Source of the DNA: Pseudomonadota bacterium
GTDB lineage: Bacteria > Desulfobacterota > JADFVX01
Length of the DNA: 12,866 bases
Direction: 5' to 3'
NCBI GenBank assembly: GCA_015222755.1
Contig: JADFVX010000014.1
Coordinates: forward strand, 1-12,866
The position numbers were made by a program, and so were the translations under genes. Of this stretch, positions 1 through 7,776 are shown one piece after another (within the stretch, counting starts at the first letter, position 1; each line of letters begins with the position of its first letter). The notes beneath the pieces were generated by a model. The model was not told the origin of the DNA and searched no databases. It saw only the letters and a program-made list of their open reading frames with translations.

Positions 1-195
1 CTGCTGTGTCAACTTAAAAAAGAAGATAATCTTCTTTTTCCTCAAATATCCAAAGGGGCATCAATCAGCAAAACTTTTCAAGACCTGCTGGTCAAGGGTG
101 TAGCCACACTTACTGAAAAAAGCAAAGGTAACAATGAAGAGATTAGCATAATTTTTAAAAAATTCAAGTGCCCCGCCACAAACTGCTGGAAATAA
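1..195 (+). CDS. 3' end of an unidentified protein (partial)
   Basis: Frame 1 is open from the left edge for 64 codons and closes at TAA 193-195. The tail is lysine-rich and ends with residues CPATNCWK. I do not recognise a family and see no domain motif. It converges with the minus-strand HNH gene, whose stop lies 13 bases further on, so a real gene end here would make a tidy tail-to-tail junction. No obvious intrinsic terminator follows. A 64-codon open run could occur by chance, so this is only a moderate call; no start is visible in the window. Confidence 0.4.
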   Translation: MLCQLKKEDNLLFPQISKGASISKTFQDLLVKGVATLTEKSKGNNEEISIIFKKFKCPATNCWK

Positions 196-208
196 ACCCG
201 CCACGGAT

Positions 209-502
209 TCAATCTTTCTCAAGAGACTTAAGATGGTCATCCCACTCTACCGGAAGGAGATGCTTCTTTTTATTATTGCAGTCCTTGCAACAGGGGACGA
301 CATTCCCCTTTTTTGACTTTCCACCACGAATTACCGGGACGACATGGTCCATGGTAAGCTCCGATGGATGGACCTTCCCCTTGCAGTAATAACAGAACCC
401 CTTCCCCTTCTGGTTTTTCCACCACTGCGAGGATCGAAGTTCTCTCGCCTTGCGGCGCTCCTGCGCTATTACCTCATCTGTTACTTCTGATATGAATGAC
501 AC
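209..502 (-). CDS. Small HNH endonuclease
   Basis: A 97-residue protein consisting almost entirely of one HNH (beta-beta-alpha metal) nuclease fold. Visible are a first zinc knuckle C37-YY-C40, the catalytic D52-H53 pair in MDHVVP, the central N67 in NVVP, and a second knuckle C72-KD-C75 followed by N76, so the signature is of the H-N-N type. The N-terminal 35 residues are basic and Trp-containing (SSQWWKNQ), plausibly DNA-binding. The start is GTG at 500-502, supported by GGAG at 510-513 seven bases upstream. It lies downstream of aspS but beyond that operon's terminator, so it probably has its own transcription or depends on read-through. Free-standing HNH proteins of this size occur in phages, mobile elements and as host genes of unknown role; substrate and role cannot be told. 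No terminase or integrase lies beside it in the window. Confidence 0.85.
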   Translation of the reverse strand: MSFISEVTDEVIAQERRKARELRSSQWWKNQKGKGFCYYCKGKVHPSELTMDHVVPVIRGGKSKKGNVVPCCKDCNNKKKHLLPVEWDDHLKSLEKD

Positions 503-509
503 GCCAACA

Positions 510-513
510 CTCC
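510..513 (-). promoter_or_regulatory. RBS setting the GTG start of the HNH gene
   Basis: On the minus strand GGAG lies seven bases before GTG 500-502. No other start codon in this frame has an equivalent site, and upstream the frame closes at TAG 539-541 inside the terminator hairpin. Confidence 0.6.
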
Positions 514-525
514 ACAGGGAATCAT

Positions 526-552
526 AAAAAAAGGCAGGCTAAGAGCCTGCCT
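526..552 (-). terminator. Intrinsic terminator of the rpsB-aspS operon
   Basis: On the minus strand an 8-bp perfect GC-rich stem, GGCAGGCT / AGCCTGCC (544-551 and 533-540) with a 3-base loop, is followed directly by seven T (526-532). It sits 8 bases past the aspS stop and before the HNH gene, so it ends the main operon. Confidence 0.88.
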
Positions 553-559
553 CATCTTT

Positions 560-2356
560 TTAAGTTGTTTCCTTCTTTGGGAGGTTCAATGCCAGGTTAA
601 GCTCTGTTAACTGTTCCGGCTCAACCGTGGAAGGAGCCTCCGTCATCAGACAGGATGCCTTCTGGGTCTTAGGGAAGGTTATCACATCTCGTATACTGTC
701 TGCCCCGCTCATAATCATAACAATCCTGTCCAGGCCCAGCGCCAGTCCACCATGAGGCGGAGCGCCGTACTGAAGGGCATCGAGAAGGAAGCCGAATTTG
801 GAACTCGCCTCCTCTTCTGATATATGGAGCAGCTCAAAGATCTTTTGCTGCAGTTCCTGCTGATGGATACGGATGCTGCCCCCACCTATCTCGCTGCCGT
901 TTAGCACAAGGTCGTAGGCCTTTGACCGAGCCTTGCCCGGCTCACTGTCAAGCAGGTGCATATCTTCGTCCAGTGGGGCCGTAAATGGATGATGTATCGC
1001 CACATGCCTTTTTGCCTGACCGTCAAATTCCAGAAGAGGAAAGTCCGTTACCCATAAAAAGCTGTAAGTCCCTTTATCTACGAGACCAAGGCGGCGTGCA
1101 AGCTCATTTCTGAGCATTCCAAGACTTTCGTTAACCACAGCAGGCTTGTCTGCACCAAAAAGTAGAAGGTCGCCCACCTCAGCACCTGTCTTTTCAGCTA
1201 TCTGCCCTATCTCGTCATCGTTAAAAAACTTTACAATAGGGGACTGCCACTCAGACTCCGTCACTTTTATCCACGCCATACCCTTTGCACCGTAATTACC
1301 TACGTAAGAGGTAAGGTCGTCGAGATCTTTTCTTGAGAAAGTAGCACCACCTTTAACGTTTATCGCCTTGACAAGACCCCCTTTGGATGCAACATCTGCA
1401 AAGACCTTAAAACCGCAGCCCTTCATCATACCGCTGAGATCGATATGTTCCAGGCCAAAACGAATATCAGGCTTATCAAGACCAAAACGCCTCTCTGCTT
1501 CCTCATAGGTCATAACAGGAAAAGACTCTTTAAAATCAACATCCAGGACTTCCCTGAAAATGTGCTTCATCATAGCTTCCGTAAGAGACATAACATCTTC
1601 CCTGTCAACAAAGGAAAGTTCCATATCTATCTGGGTAAACTCTGGCTGCCTGTCGGAGCGCAGGTCTTCATCACGGAAACACTTGACGATCTGGTAGTAG
1701 CGGTCAAAACCTGAGACCATAAGCATCTGCTTAAAAAGCTGAGGTGATTGAGGCAGGGCGTAGAAAGCGCCGGGATTTACACGGCTGGGGACAAGGTAGT
1801 CTCTTGCTCCTTCAGGTGTACTTTTGGTCAACATGGGAGTCTCCAGATCAAGAAAGCCCTGTCCGTTGAGAAATGCTCTGACTGCTGTAGATACTCTGTG
1901 ACGCATGACAAAACCTTTTGCAACAGAAGGCCGCCTTAGATCGAGATAGCGGTACTTCAGGCGCAGGTTTTCAGCTATATCTATACCATCTTCAATCATA
2001 AAGGGAGGGGTTTTCGCCTCGTTCAGTATCTTGAGTTCACTGACAAGTATCTCTATTGCGCCTGTAGGGAGGTTCGGATTTACCGTACCTTCAAGGCGGT
2101 TTACTACCTGCCCTTTGACAGCAAGAACATACTCACTCCTTATGCCGTGCGCTTTTTCGTGGACCTCGCTGTTTTCCTCAGGATTAAAGACGACCTGCGT
2201 AATCCCCTCTCTGTCCCTCAGGTCGATAAATATTACACCACCGTGGTCCCTTCTACGCTGGACCCAGCCGGTAAGTATAACCTCTTTTTCGATGTCCTCT
2301 ACCCTGAGTTGGGCACAGTTATGTGTTCTTTTCAGACTTCCAAGACTCTCAGCCAA
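560..2356 (-). CDS. aspS: Aspartyl-tRNA synthetase, predicted non-discriminating (Asp/Asn) type
   Basis: Class II synthetase that charges tRNA-Asp with aspartate. The anticodon-binding OB fold is N-terminal (GWVQRRRDHGGV, residues 30-41), followed by the catalytic core with motif 1 (FLDLETPML), the flipping-loop region PEGARDYLVPSR, motif 2 (KCFRDEDLRSDRQPEFTQ) and motif 3 (GLALGLDRIV), with the inserted GAD domain of bacterial AspRS between motifs 2 and 3. Length is 598 residues; the E. coli enzyme has 590. The frame can be extended to TTG 2369-2371, but GGAGG at 2365-2369 overlaps that codon and lies 8 bases before TTG 2354-2356, so the inner TTG is chosen. His38 replaces the Leu seen in discriminating AspRS, which predicts mischarging of tRNA-Asn. 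It is the last gene of the operon, 33 bases after rseP. Confidence 0.97.
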   Translation of the reverse strand: MAESLGSLKRTHNCAQLRVEDIEKEVILTGWVQRRRDHGGVIFIDLRDREGITQVVFNPEENSEVHEKAHGIRSEYVLAVKGQVVNRLEGTVNPNLPTGAIEILVSELKILNEAKTPPFMIEDGIDIAENLRLKYRYLDLRRPSVAKGFVMRHRVSTAVRAFLNGQGFLDLETPMLTKSTPEGARDYLVPSRVNPGAFYALPQSPQLFKQMLMVSGFDRYYQIVKCFRDEDLRSDRQPEFTQIDMELSFVDREDVMSLTEAMMKHIFREVLDVDFKESFPVMTYEEAERRFGLDKPDIRFGLEHIDLSGMMKGCGFKVFADVASKGGLVKAINVKGGATFSRKDLDDLTSYVGNYGAKGMAWIKVTESEWQSPIVKFFNDDEIGQIAEKTGAEVGDLLLFGADKPAVVNESLGMLRNELARRLGLVDKGTYSFLWVTDFPLLEFDGQAKRHVAIHHPFTAPLDEDMHLLDSEPGKARSKAYDLVLNGSEIGGGSIRIHQQELQQKIFELLHISEEEASSKFGFLLDALQYGAPPHGGLALGLDRIVMIMSGADSIRDVITFPKTQKASCLMTEAPSTVEPEQLTELNLALNLPKKETT

Positions 2357-2364
2357 ACTTCGTT

Positions 2365-2369
2365 CCTCC
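2365..2369 (-). promoter_or_regulatory. RBS deciding the aspS start
   Basis: GGAGG on the minus strand, 8 bases before TTG 2354-2356. It overlaps the alternative upstream TTG at 2369-2371, which therefore cannot be the start served by this site. Confidence 0.7.
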
Positions 2370-2389
2370 AATCATTAATAAGGGGGTTC

Positions 2390-3691
2390 TTAAAAAGAAA
2401 AGACCCGTACAATATCGTTATATGAGACTACCAGCATAAGCGTTATCAGGATTGCAAAACCGATCTGCTGTGCTATCTCACGCGCCTTAATACTAACAGG
2501 TTTCCTCAGAGCTAATTCGGCAAGGAGGAAAAACACATGTCCGCCATCAAGCACCGGGATAGGCAGCAGGTTCAGGATGCCGAGCTGAAGGCTTATAAAG
2601 GCCATAAGTGACAGCAGCTCGGAAAGGCCGGCCTGCGCTGCGGCGCCTGTTGCCTGAGCAATCATAATCGGGCCGCCCAGGCTCTTAACGGAAAGATCCA
2701 GGGTGACCAGTTTTTTAAGTATTCCAACTGTAAGCACGGTAAGGTCTACGGCCCGTTTCATGCCCTCTTTTATCGCCTCCACAAAACCGAATTTCTTAAG
2801 CACCATCGCTTCACTATAGGAAACGCCTATAATGTAGTTGCCGCTGGCCTCATCCTTTTCCGGGGTCACTGTAAGCTGAATCTCATCTCTGCCACGGTCA
2901 ATGACCAGATGAACCGGCTTCCCTTCACTCGCTTTGATCCGGCTGGACATGCCTATCCAGTGATCTACAGACTCTCCACTCACACTCTTTATCCTGTCAC
3001 CCGCCATAAGTCCTGCCTCAGCGGCAGGAGAACCAGACCTGATACCGCCGATCACAGGGGCCATGTGGTGTACAAGGCCGGCGTAGCCGCCTCCGTTACC
3101 TTCCATCAATCTCGGAGTGAGATATATGTCTAACAGACGTCCTTCACGTTCCACCTGGAGGCTCAAGCGCCTGCCGGGATTTGAAGCGAAGGCAGTCACC
3201 GCTTTCTCCCAGTTTTCAACATCATCGCCATCTATCCGGTGCACCACATCACCCGCTTTGAAACCGGACTCTTCAGCCGGAGAGTCAGACATTACCCAGC
3301 CTACACTCACTTTCTTTTCAATATATGCCGGTAGATTTACACCCATCATAAATACAAGTGGCAGCAGCACAAACGTGAGCAAGAGGTTCATAAGGGGTCC
3401 TGCTATGATAATAGCCATTCTGTGTGATACAGGCCGGGAAGCAAACTCACGGGGGTCATTGACCACCTCTTCACCAGGATCTTCACCCATGAGTTTGACA
3501 TAGCCACCCAGGGGAATGGCTGAGATCATATATTCCGTCTCCCCCTTCGTAAATGCAAACAGCCGCGGGCCAAAACCTATGGAAAACTTCTCCACCTTTA
3601 CATCGAGTTTCTTGGCAACCAGAAAGTGGCCAAGTTCATGGATAAGAACCAAAAATCCAAGAACAATAATGAATGAAATAAGTGTTGTCAT
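2390..3691 (-). CDS. rseP: RIP metalloprotease RseP (site-2 protease family)
   Basis: Intramembrane zinc protease of the inner membrane. In E. coli RseP performs the second cut of the anti-sigma factor RseA and clears signal-peptide remnants. The catalytic H18-E-x-x-H22 (HELGH) lies in the first membrane segment, and the second active-site motif LDGGH (residues 381-385, after NLLPIPV) lies near the C-terminus, followed by a last hydrophobic segment. Between them are a second membrane segment (about residues 90-115) and two tandem PDZ domains, recognisable as GWVMSDSPAEESGFKAGDVV and GSPAAEAGLMAGDRI. Length 433 matches the family (about 450 in E. coli). Its ATG overlaps the dxr stop by four bases (ATGA), so translation is probably coupled. 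No RseA or sigma-E gene is in the window, so the regulated substrate is unknown. Confidence 0.97.
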   Translation of the reverse strand: MTTLISFIIVLGFLVLIHELGHFLVAKKLDVKVEKFSIGFGPRLFAFTKGETEYMISAIPLGGYVKLMGEDPGEEVVNDPREFASRPVSHRMAIIIAGPLMNLLLTFVLLPLVFMMGVNLPAYIEKKVSVGWVMSDSPAEESGFKAGDVVHRIDGDDVENWEKAVTAFASNPGRRLSLQVEREGRLLDIYLTPRLMEGNGGGYAGLVHHMAPVIGGIRSGSPAAEAGLMAGDRIKSVSGESVDHWIGMSSRIKASEGKPVHLVIDRGRDEIQLTVTPEKDEASGNYIIGVSYSEAMVLKKFGFVEAIKEGMKRAVDLTVLTVGILKKLVTLDLSVKSLGGPIMIAQATGAAAQAGLSELLSLMAFISLQLGILNLLPIPVLDGGHVFFLLAELALRKPVSIKAREIAQQIGFAILITLMLVVSYNDIVRVFSF

Positions 3692-4887
3692 TTATACTCT
3701 ACCTTTTCAGTTAAACTTTCCATTTCTTTCCTTGCGGCGTGACGTCCCCATAAATCAGCCTTTAGCACATCCGCAATAGATGAGGGTTCAGTGGCACTGT
3801 AGTTGTCAAGGACTGCTTCCATAACCGTCGCCATCGAGCAAAAACCTATCTTTTCATCCAGAAAGGCATTGACAGCTACTTCATTGGCCGCACTTAGTAC
3901 CGCCGGTGCAGCCCCACCCATTTCTATCGCCCTGTAGCAAAGACCAAGAGATGGAAATGCCTCCCTGTCAGGAGATTCAAATGTAAGAGTGCTAACTGAG
4001 GCAAGGTCGAGAAAAGGCAGGCCAGTCTCTATCCTGTCCGGGTATGAAAGCGCGTACGCAATGGCACCTTTCATATCGGGCACTCCCATCTGTGACACAA
4101 CAGAACTATCTATATACTCCACCATAGAATGAACAATGCTCTGAGGGTGAACGACCACATCTATCCTGTCTCCCGGCATATCAAAGAGCCATCTTGCCTC
4201 TATTACCTCAAGACCTTTGTTCATCAGCGTCGCTGAATCTATTGTGATCTTACTTCCCATAGACCAGGTAGGGTGATTGAGTGCGTCCTGGACCCTTACC
4301 GAACTCAGCTGCGCTTTGGACTTTCCCCTGAAAGGTCCGCCTGACGCGGTCAGGATAAGTCTTTTTACATCTTTACTGTTATGCCCAGCAAGGGACTGGA
4401 ATATAGCACTATGTTCACTATCTACCGGCAATAGCCTAACACCACGTCTTCGCACCTCATCCATAACGATCTGACCTGCAGCGACAAGGGTCTCCTTATT
4501 GGCAAGGGCTATATCTCTCCCAGCCTGAATAGCGGCAAAGGTCGGGACGAGGCCAGCTGAACCTACAATGGCAGATACGACCATATCGGCACCATTTACG
4601 GTAGCTACCTCAAGAAGGCCTTCAGTACCCCAGACAACATCAGTCCCTTTAAGCTCGGCATCACTTCTCAGTTGCGCAGCCTTCTCCTCATCAGCTACAG
4701 CCACAATCTTCGGCCTGTGTCTCAGGATCTGAGCTTTGAGTGTATCAACGTTTCCCCATCCTGTAAGCCCAACTACCTCAAAGCGCTCCGGGTGGCGGTC
4801 CAGTACATCCAGCGAACTTACACCGATGGAACCTGTGGAGCCGAGTATTACTATTCCCTTTTTAAACACTCCAGCCCTAGCCCCCAT
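3688..4887 (-). CDS. dxr: 1-deoxy-D-xylulose 5-phosphate reductoisomerase
   Basis: NADPH- and metal-dependent enzyme converting DXP to 2-C-methyl-D-erythritol 4-phosphate, the committed step of the non-mevalonate isoprenoid pathway; cytoplasmic. The nucleotide-binding motif GSTGSIG is at residues 16-22. Metal ligands D156 and E158 lie in LPVDSEHSAIFQSL and E227 in MNKGLEVIEA, and the substrate loop NHPTWSMGSKI is intact. It is 399 residues long (E. coli 398). The ATG at 4885-4887 overlaps cdsA by 11 bases but has only AAGG one base away. GTG at 4867-4869, with AGGG five bases upstream, is an alternative start giving 393 residues. In the same transcript uppS uses the isoprenoid units this pathway makes. 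Confidence 0.97.
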   Translation of the reverse strand: MGARAGVFKKGIVILGSTGSIGVSSLDVLDRHPERFEVVGLTGWGNVDTLKAQILRHRPKIVAVADEEKAAQLRSDAELKGTDVVWGTEGLLEVATVNGADMVVSAIVGSAGLVPTFAAIQAGRDIALANKETLVAAGQIVMDEVRRRGVRLLPVDSEHSAIFQSLAGHNSKDVKRLILTASGGPFRGKSKAQLSSVRVQDALNHPTWSMGSKITIDSATLMNKGLEVIEARWLFDMPGDRIDVVVHPQSIVHSMVEYIDSSVVSQMGVPDMKGAIAYALSYPDRIETGLPFLDLASVSTLTFESPDREAFPSLGLCYRAIEMGGAAPAVLSAANEVAVNAFLDEKIGFCSMATVMEAVLDNYSATEPSSIADVLKADLWGRHAARKEMESLTEKVEYK

Positions 4888-5689
4888 ACCTTGCAGCTAC
4901 AAAATAATAAAGGAATGGTGCCGTAAATAGTATGCTGTCCACCCTGTCAAGGATACCACCATGCCCAGGGATCAGACTGCCAGAGTCTTTTACAGAGGAG
5001 GAGCGTTTCAACATCGATTCAACGAGGTCGCCCAGAGGGCCCAATATTCCTATAGATATAGCAATTATAAAGCTATCCATTAAGGAAAGCTGATGCAGGA
5101 AAAATATCTTTGCAAGAAGCACTGCTGCAATACTACCAGCAAGTCCGCCGACAAAACCTTCTACACTTTTTTTGGGACTGATCTTGGGATATAGCTTCCT
5201 TTTACCGATAGACATGCCCGTAAAATAAGCAGCGGTATCATTACTCCAAACAATGAGAAAAAGAAGCAGCAGCCACAGGCTCCCCTGCTCGAGATTCCTC
5301 AGAAACAACAGATAGGAAAGAAGCAGGACTACATAAAACATAGCAAGAGACAAAAAACCTATTTCTTCACTGACGTGACGCAGGTCATCCGCTTTTCTAA
5401 GCCTGAGAAGAAAGGCGGTCACCAGGCCGGCTGACAATACCGACAAAACCCCATTGGGAGCACCGAGATGGGCAAAGAAAAGTATAAATACAGCCCAGAT
5501 ACAGGCAAAGACCTTCATGTCGGCAGATATTGGCTCATCACGGAATGAAAAGAATTCCTGCAGACCGATAAGTGCGGCAAGAGCCACTAGGAGAAAAAAT
5601 AAAAATGGACTTCCACTAATTAGAATCCACATAAAAAAAGGTATAAACAGTAAGGCAGAGAGAATTCTCTTTTGCAGGGAGCTCAACAA
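4877..5689 (-). CDS. cdsA: Phosphatidate cytidylyltransferase (CDP-diglyceride synthase)
   Basis: Integral membrane enzyme making CDP-diacylglycerol from phosphatidic acid and CTP, the branch point for phospholipids. The family signature spans residues 225-251, with S-x-L-K-R, K-D-x-G, PGHGG and DRVD all present. Two further conserved loops are visible, SNDTAAYFTG (149-158) and SPKKSVEGFVGG (171-182). Hydrophobic segments fill about residues 10-45, 60-95, 112-148, 180-200 and 205-222, consistent with a polytopic protein. Length 270 is usual. The start is one of two adjacent TTG codons (5687-5689 or 5684-5686); AAGG lies seven bases before the first. The coding frame overlaps the uppS stop and the dxr start, so it is tightly coupled to both neighbours. 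Confidence 0.96.
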   Translation of the reverse strand: MLSSLQKRILSALLFIPFFMWILISGSPFLFFLLVALAALIGLQEFFSFRDEPISADMKVFACIWAVFILFFAHLGAPNGVLSVLSAGLVTAFLLRLRKADDLRHVSEEIGFLSLAMFYVVLLLSYLLFLRNLEQGSLWLLLLFLIVWSNDTAAYFTGMSIGKRKLYPKISPKKSVEGFVGGLAGSIAAVLLAKIFFLHQLSLMDSFIIAISIGILGPLGDLVESMLKRSSSVKDSGSLIPGHGGILDRVDSILFTAPFLYYFVAARYGG

Positions 5690-6474
5690 AGCTTCACCTT
5701 TTTCTCAACCAGTTGATCACTGGTCTTGCCAAAACGCCTTTCGCGTGATTGAAAATCAGAAATAGCGGCAATAAGGTCATCACGACCAAAGTCAGGCCAG
5801 AGAGTCTCGGTAAAGTAGAGCTCCGTATAGGCAAGCTGCCATAAAAGAAAATTGCTTATACGCATCTCACCACTGGTACGTATCAGAAGATCAGGGTCTG
5901 GAACGTCCGATGTCAGCAGATTAGAGGCAAAGCTATCCTCATCAATGTCCTCGAGGCTGAGACTACCCGCTTGCACCTTCTCTGCAAGAGACCTGGCGGC
6001 AGAAACTATCTCTCCCCGGCCGCCATAGCTCAGGGCAAGGCTTAAGACCATATCGCTATTCTTTGAGGTCTTATCAAGACTGTCCTGCAATACAGCGCGT
6101 TCTTTGGGGGGAATCTTTTCTATATTCCCAACGGCTCTCAAACGTATACCTTTGTCCATCATCAAGGGGAGCTCAGACTTCAAATACTTGCCGAGAAGTA
6201 ACATGAGGGCCTTTACCTCCTCGGGAGGTCTCTTCCAGTTTTCCGAGGAGAAGGCAAAGAGGGTAAGGTAAGAGACACCGGCTTCTCTGGCTGCAAGGAC
6301 AACATCTTTTACTGCATCCATGCCTTTACGGTGTCCATTGATACGGTTCATGAGGCGTTTTTTTGCCCACCTCCCGTTGCCATCCATAATAATAGCAATA
6401 TGCTGAGGGATAGTTTCCCTGCTTAGTTCGCTCATATGTTTACTTTTAAACCCAGGAGAAGGGGTACTAGTCAT
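5683..6474 (-). CDS. uppS: Undecaprenyl diphosphate synthase (cis-prenyltransferase)
   Basis: Condenses farnesyl diphosphate with eight isopentenyl diphosphates to make the C55 carrier lipid for peptidoglycan and O-antigen. The catalytic Asp31 lies in IMDGNGRWA (residues 29-37). GHRKG, the FAFSSENWKRP loop, and the C-terminal DLLIRTSGEMRISNFLLWQ and ELYFTETLWPDF blocks are all conserved. With ATG 6472-6474 the protein has 263 residues. An internal ATG (Met14, 6433-6435) would give 250, close to the E. coli 253, and neither has a convincing Shine-Dalgarno. The sequence just before the first ATG is CCTCCTTTGG followed by a T run, within a small hairpin. It overlaps cdsA by 7 bases. Confidence 0.96.
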   Translation of the reverse strand: MTSTPSPGFKSKHMSELSRETIPQHIAIIMDGNGRWAKKRLMNRINGHRKGMDAVKDVVLAAREAGVSYLTLFAFSSENWKRPPEEVKALMLLLGKYLKSELPLMMDKGIRLRAVGNIEKIPPKERAVLQDSLDKTSKNSDMVLSLALSYGGRGEIVSAARSLAEKVQAGSLSLEDIDEDSFASNLLTSDVPDPDLLIRTSGEMRISNFLLWQLAYTELYFTETLWPDFGRDDLIAAISDFQSRERRFGKTSDQLVEKKVKLC

Positions 6475-6494
6475 AAAAAAACCAAAGGAGGGTT

Positions 6495-7052
6495 TTATAT
6501 CTCCATAATGTCCACTTCTTTAGTCTTTATTGTGGAATCGATCTTGGCGATATATTCATCGGTGATCTTCTGTACTTCGTCATTTGCACGCTTATGCTCA
6601 TCTTCGGATATCTCTTTTTCCTTCTCCAACTCTTTCAGCATGTCGTTTGCATCCCGACGTGCATTTCGAATGGATACCCTTGAATCTTCGGCGATTTTTT
6701 TACCAAGCTTGACCATTTCACGCCGTCTGTCTTCAGTCATCATCGGGATAGAGAGGCGTATCAGTTTGCCATCGTTATTAGGATTAAGACCCAGATCAGA
6801 CTGAAGTATGGCCTTTTCAATAGCACCTATGGCAGTCACATCCCAGGGTTGAATAGTTATCATCCTGCTCTCCGGAACGGCAAGGGTGGCCATCTGGATA
6901 AGCGGAGTCATTGTGCCGAAGTAATCAACAGAAATGCCATCGAGCATACCCGTTGAGGCCCTGCCTGTACGTACCTTGGAGAGTTCACGGCGGAGGGACT
7001 CTATCCCCTTATCCATTTTTTGCTTCATTTCACTTTTTACATCATTTACCAT
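6495..7052 (-). CDS. frr: Ribosome recycling factor
   Basis: Splits the post-termination ribosome together with EF-G. Length is 185 residues, identical to E. coli. The N-terminal helix carries the RRELSKVRTGRAS segment (residues 21-33), with the domain II hinge in LDGISVDYFGTMTPL and the conserved C-terminal helix ERRREMVKLGKKIAEDSRVSIRNARRDA-like region (about residues 107-135, EDRRREMVKLGKKIAE at its start). Start ATG 7050-7052 is preceded by AGAGG six bases upstream. The pyrH stop is only two bases before it, so the two genes are coupled. Confidence 0.97.
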   Translation of the reverse strand: MVNDVKSEMKQKMDKGIESLRRELSKVRTGRASTGMLDGISVDYFGTMTPLIQMATLAVPESRMITIQPWDVTAIGAIEKAILQSDLGLNPNNDGKLIRLSIPMMTEDRRREMVKLGKKIAEDSRVSIRNARRDANDMLKELEKEKEISEDEHKRANDEVQKITDEYIAKIDSTIKTKEVDIMEI

Positions 7053-7054
7053 GA

Positions 7055-7771
7055 CTAACCTCTGACAATTGTTCCAACAGCTTCACCTGTCACAACACGT
7101 TTGATATTCCCCTTGTCACTCAAGTTGAAAACAGCAATGGGCAACTGGTTGTCCATACATAGAGATATGGCTGTCGAGTCCATTACCTTGAGATTTTTCT
7201 TCAAGACATCGATATAAGTCAAGTGGTCAAACTTAAGGGCATCCTTGACAAGCATAGGATCGGCATCATAGATACCATCAACCTTCGTCGCCTTAAGTAT
7301 GATTTCAGCCCCCATCTCCATCGCCCTGAGCGCTGCGGCGGTATCGGTTGTAAAGTAGGGATTTCCTGTTCCTGCACCAAAGATCACAACACGCCCCTTC
7401 TCCAGATGCCTTGTAGCCTTGCGCCTTATATACGGCTCGGCAACTTCCTGCATATCTATTGCAGACTGCACACGCGTGTGGACGCCATGTTTTTCCAGTG
7501 CATCCTGAAGGGCAAGGGCATTTATCACTGTAGCCAGCATTCCCATATAGTCCGCAGAGGCACGATCCATGCCCTTTGAACTTGCCGCAACCCCCCTGAA
7601 GATATTGCCGCCACCTATCACTATGGCAATCTCTACACCGAGGTCTTTTACTTCTTTAACTTCTTCTGCAATAAAATTGATAATATCGGGACTGATACCG
7701 TATTCGCCATCACCGACGAGGGCTTCGCCGCTCAGCTTTAAAAGTATCTTCTTATAGACAGGCCCCGGCAT
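7055..7771 (-). CDS. pyrH: Uridylate kinase (UMP kinase)
   Basis: Phosphorylates UMP to UDP in pyrimidine synthesis. This is the bacterial hexameric type of the amino-acid-kinase fold, unrelated to eukaryotic UMP/CMP kinase. Visible are the N-terminal phosphate-binding KILLKLSGEAL (residues 8-18), GGGNIFRG (53-60), DYMGMLATVINALALQDALE (74-93), GTGNPYFTTDTAAA (134-147) and the nucleotide loop KATKVDGIYDADP (160-172). Length is 238 residues (E. coli 241). Start ATG 7769-7771 follows the tsf stop by five bases with no strong Shine-Dalgarno, so translation probably depends on coupling. Confidence 0.97.
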   Translation of the reverse strand: MPGPVYKKILLKLSGEALVGDGEYGISPDIINFIAEEVKEVKDLGVEIAIVIGGGNIFRGVAASSKGMDRASADYMGMLATVINALALQDALEKHGVHTRVQSAIDMQEVAEPYIRRKATRHLEKGRVVIFGAGTGNPYFTTDTAAALRAMEMGAEIILKATKVDGIYDADPMLVKDALKFDHLTYIDVLKKNLKVMDSTAISLCMDNQLPIAVFNLSDKGNIKRVVTGEAVGTIVRG

Positions 7772-7776
7772 GTATA

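Noticed and set aside
6436..6804. Plus-strand open frame with an upstream GGAGGG
   Set aside because: It is antisense to frr and the uppS junction, is Ser/Phe-rich without any family look, and the GGAGGG spacing to an ATG (16 bases) is too long.
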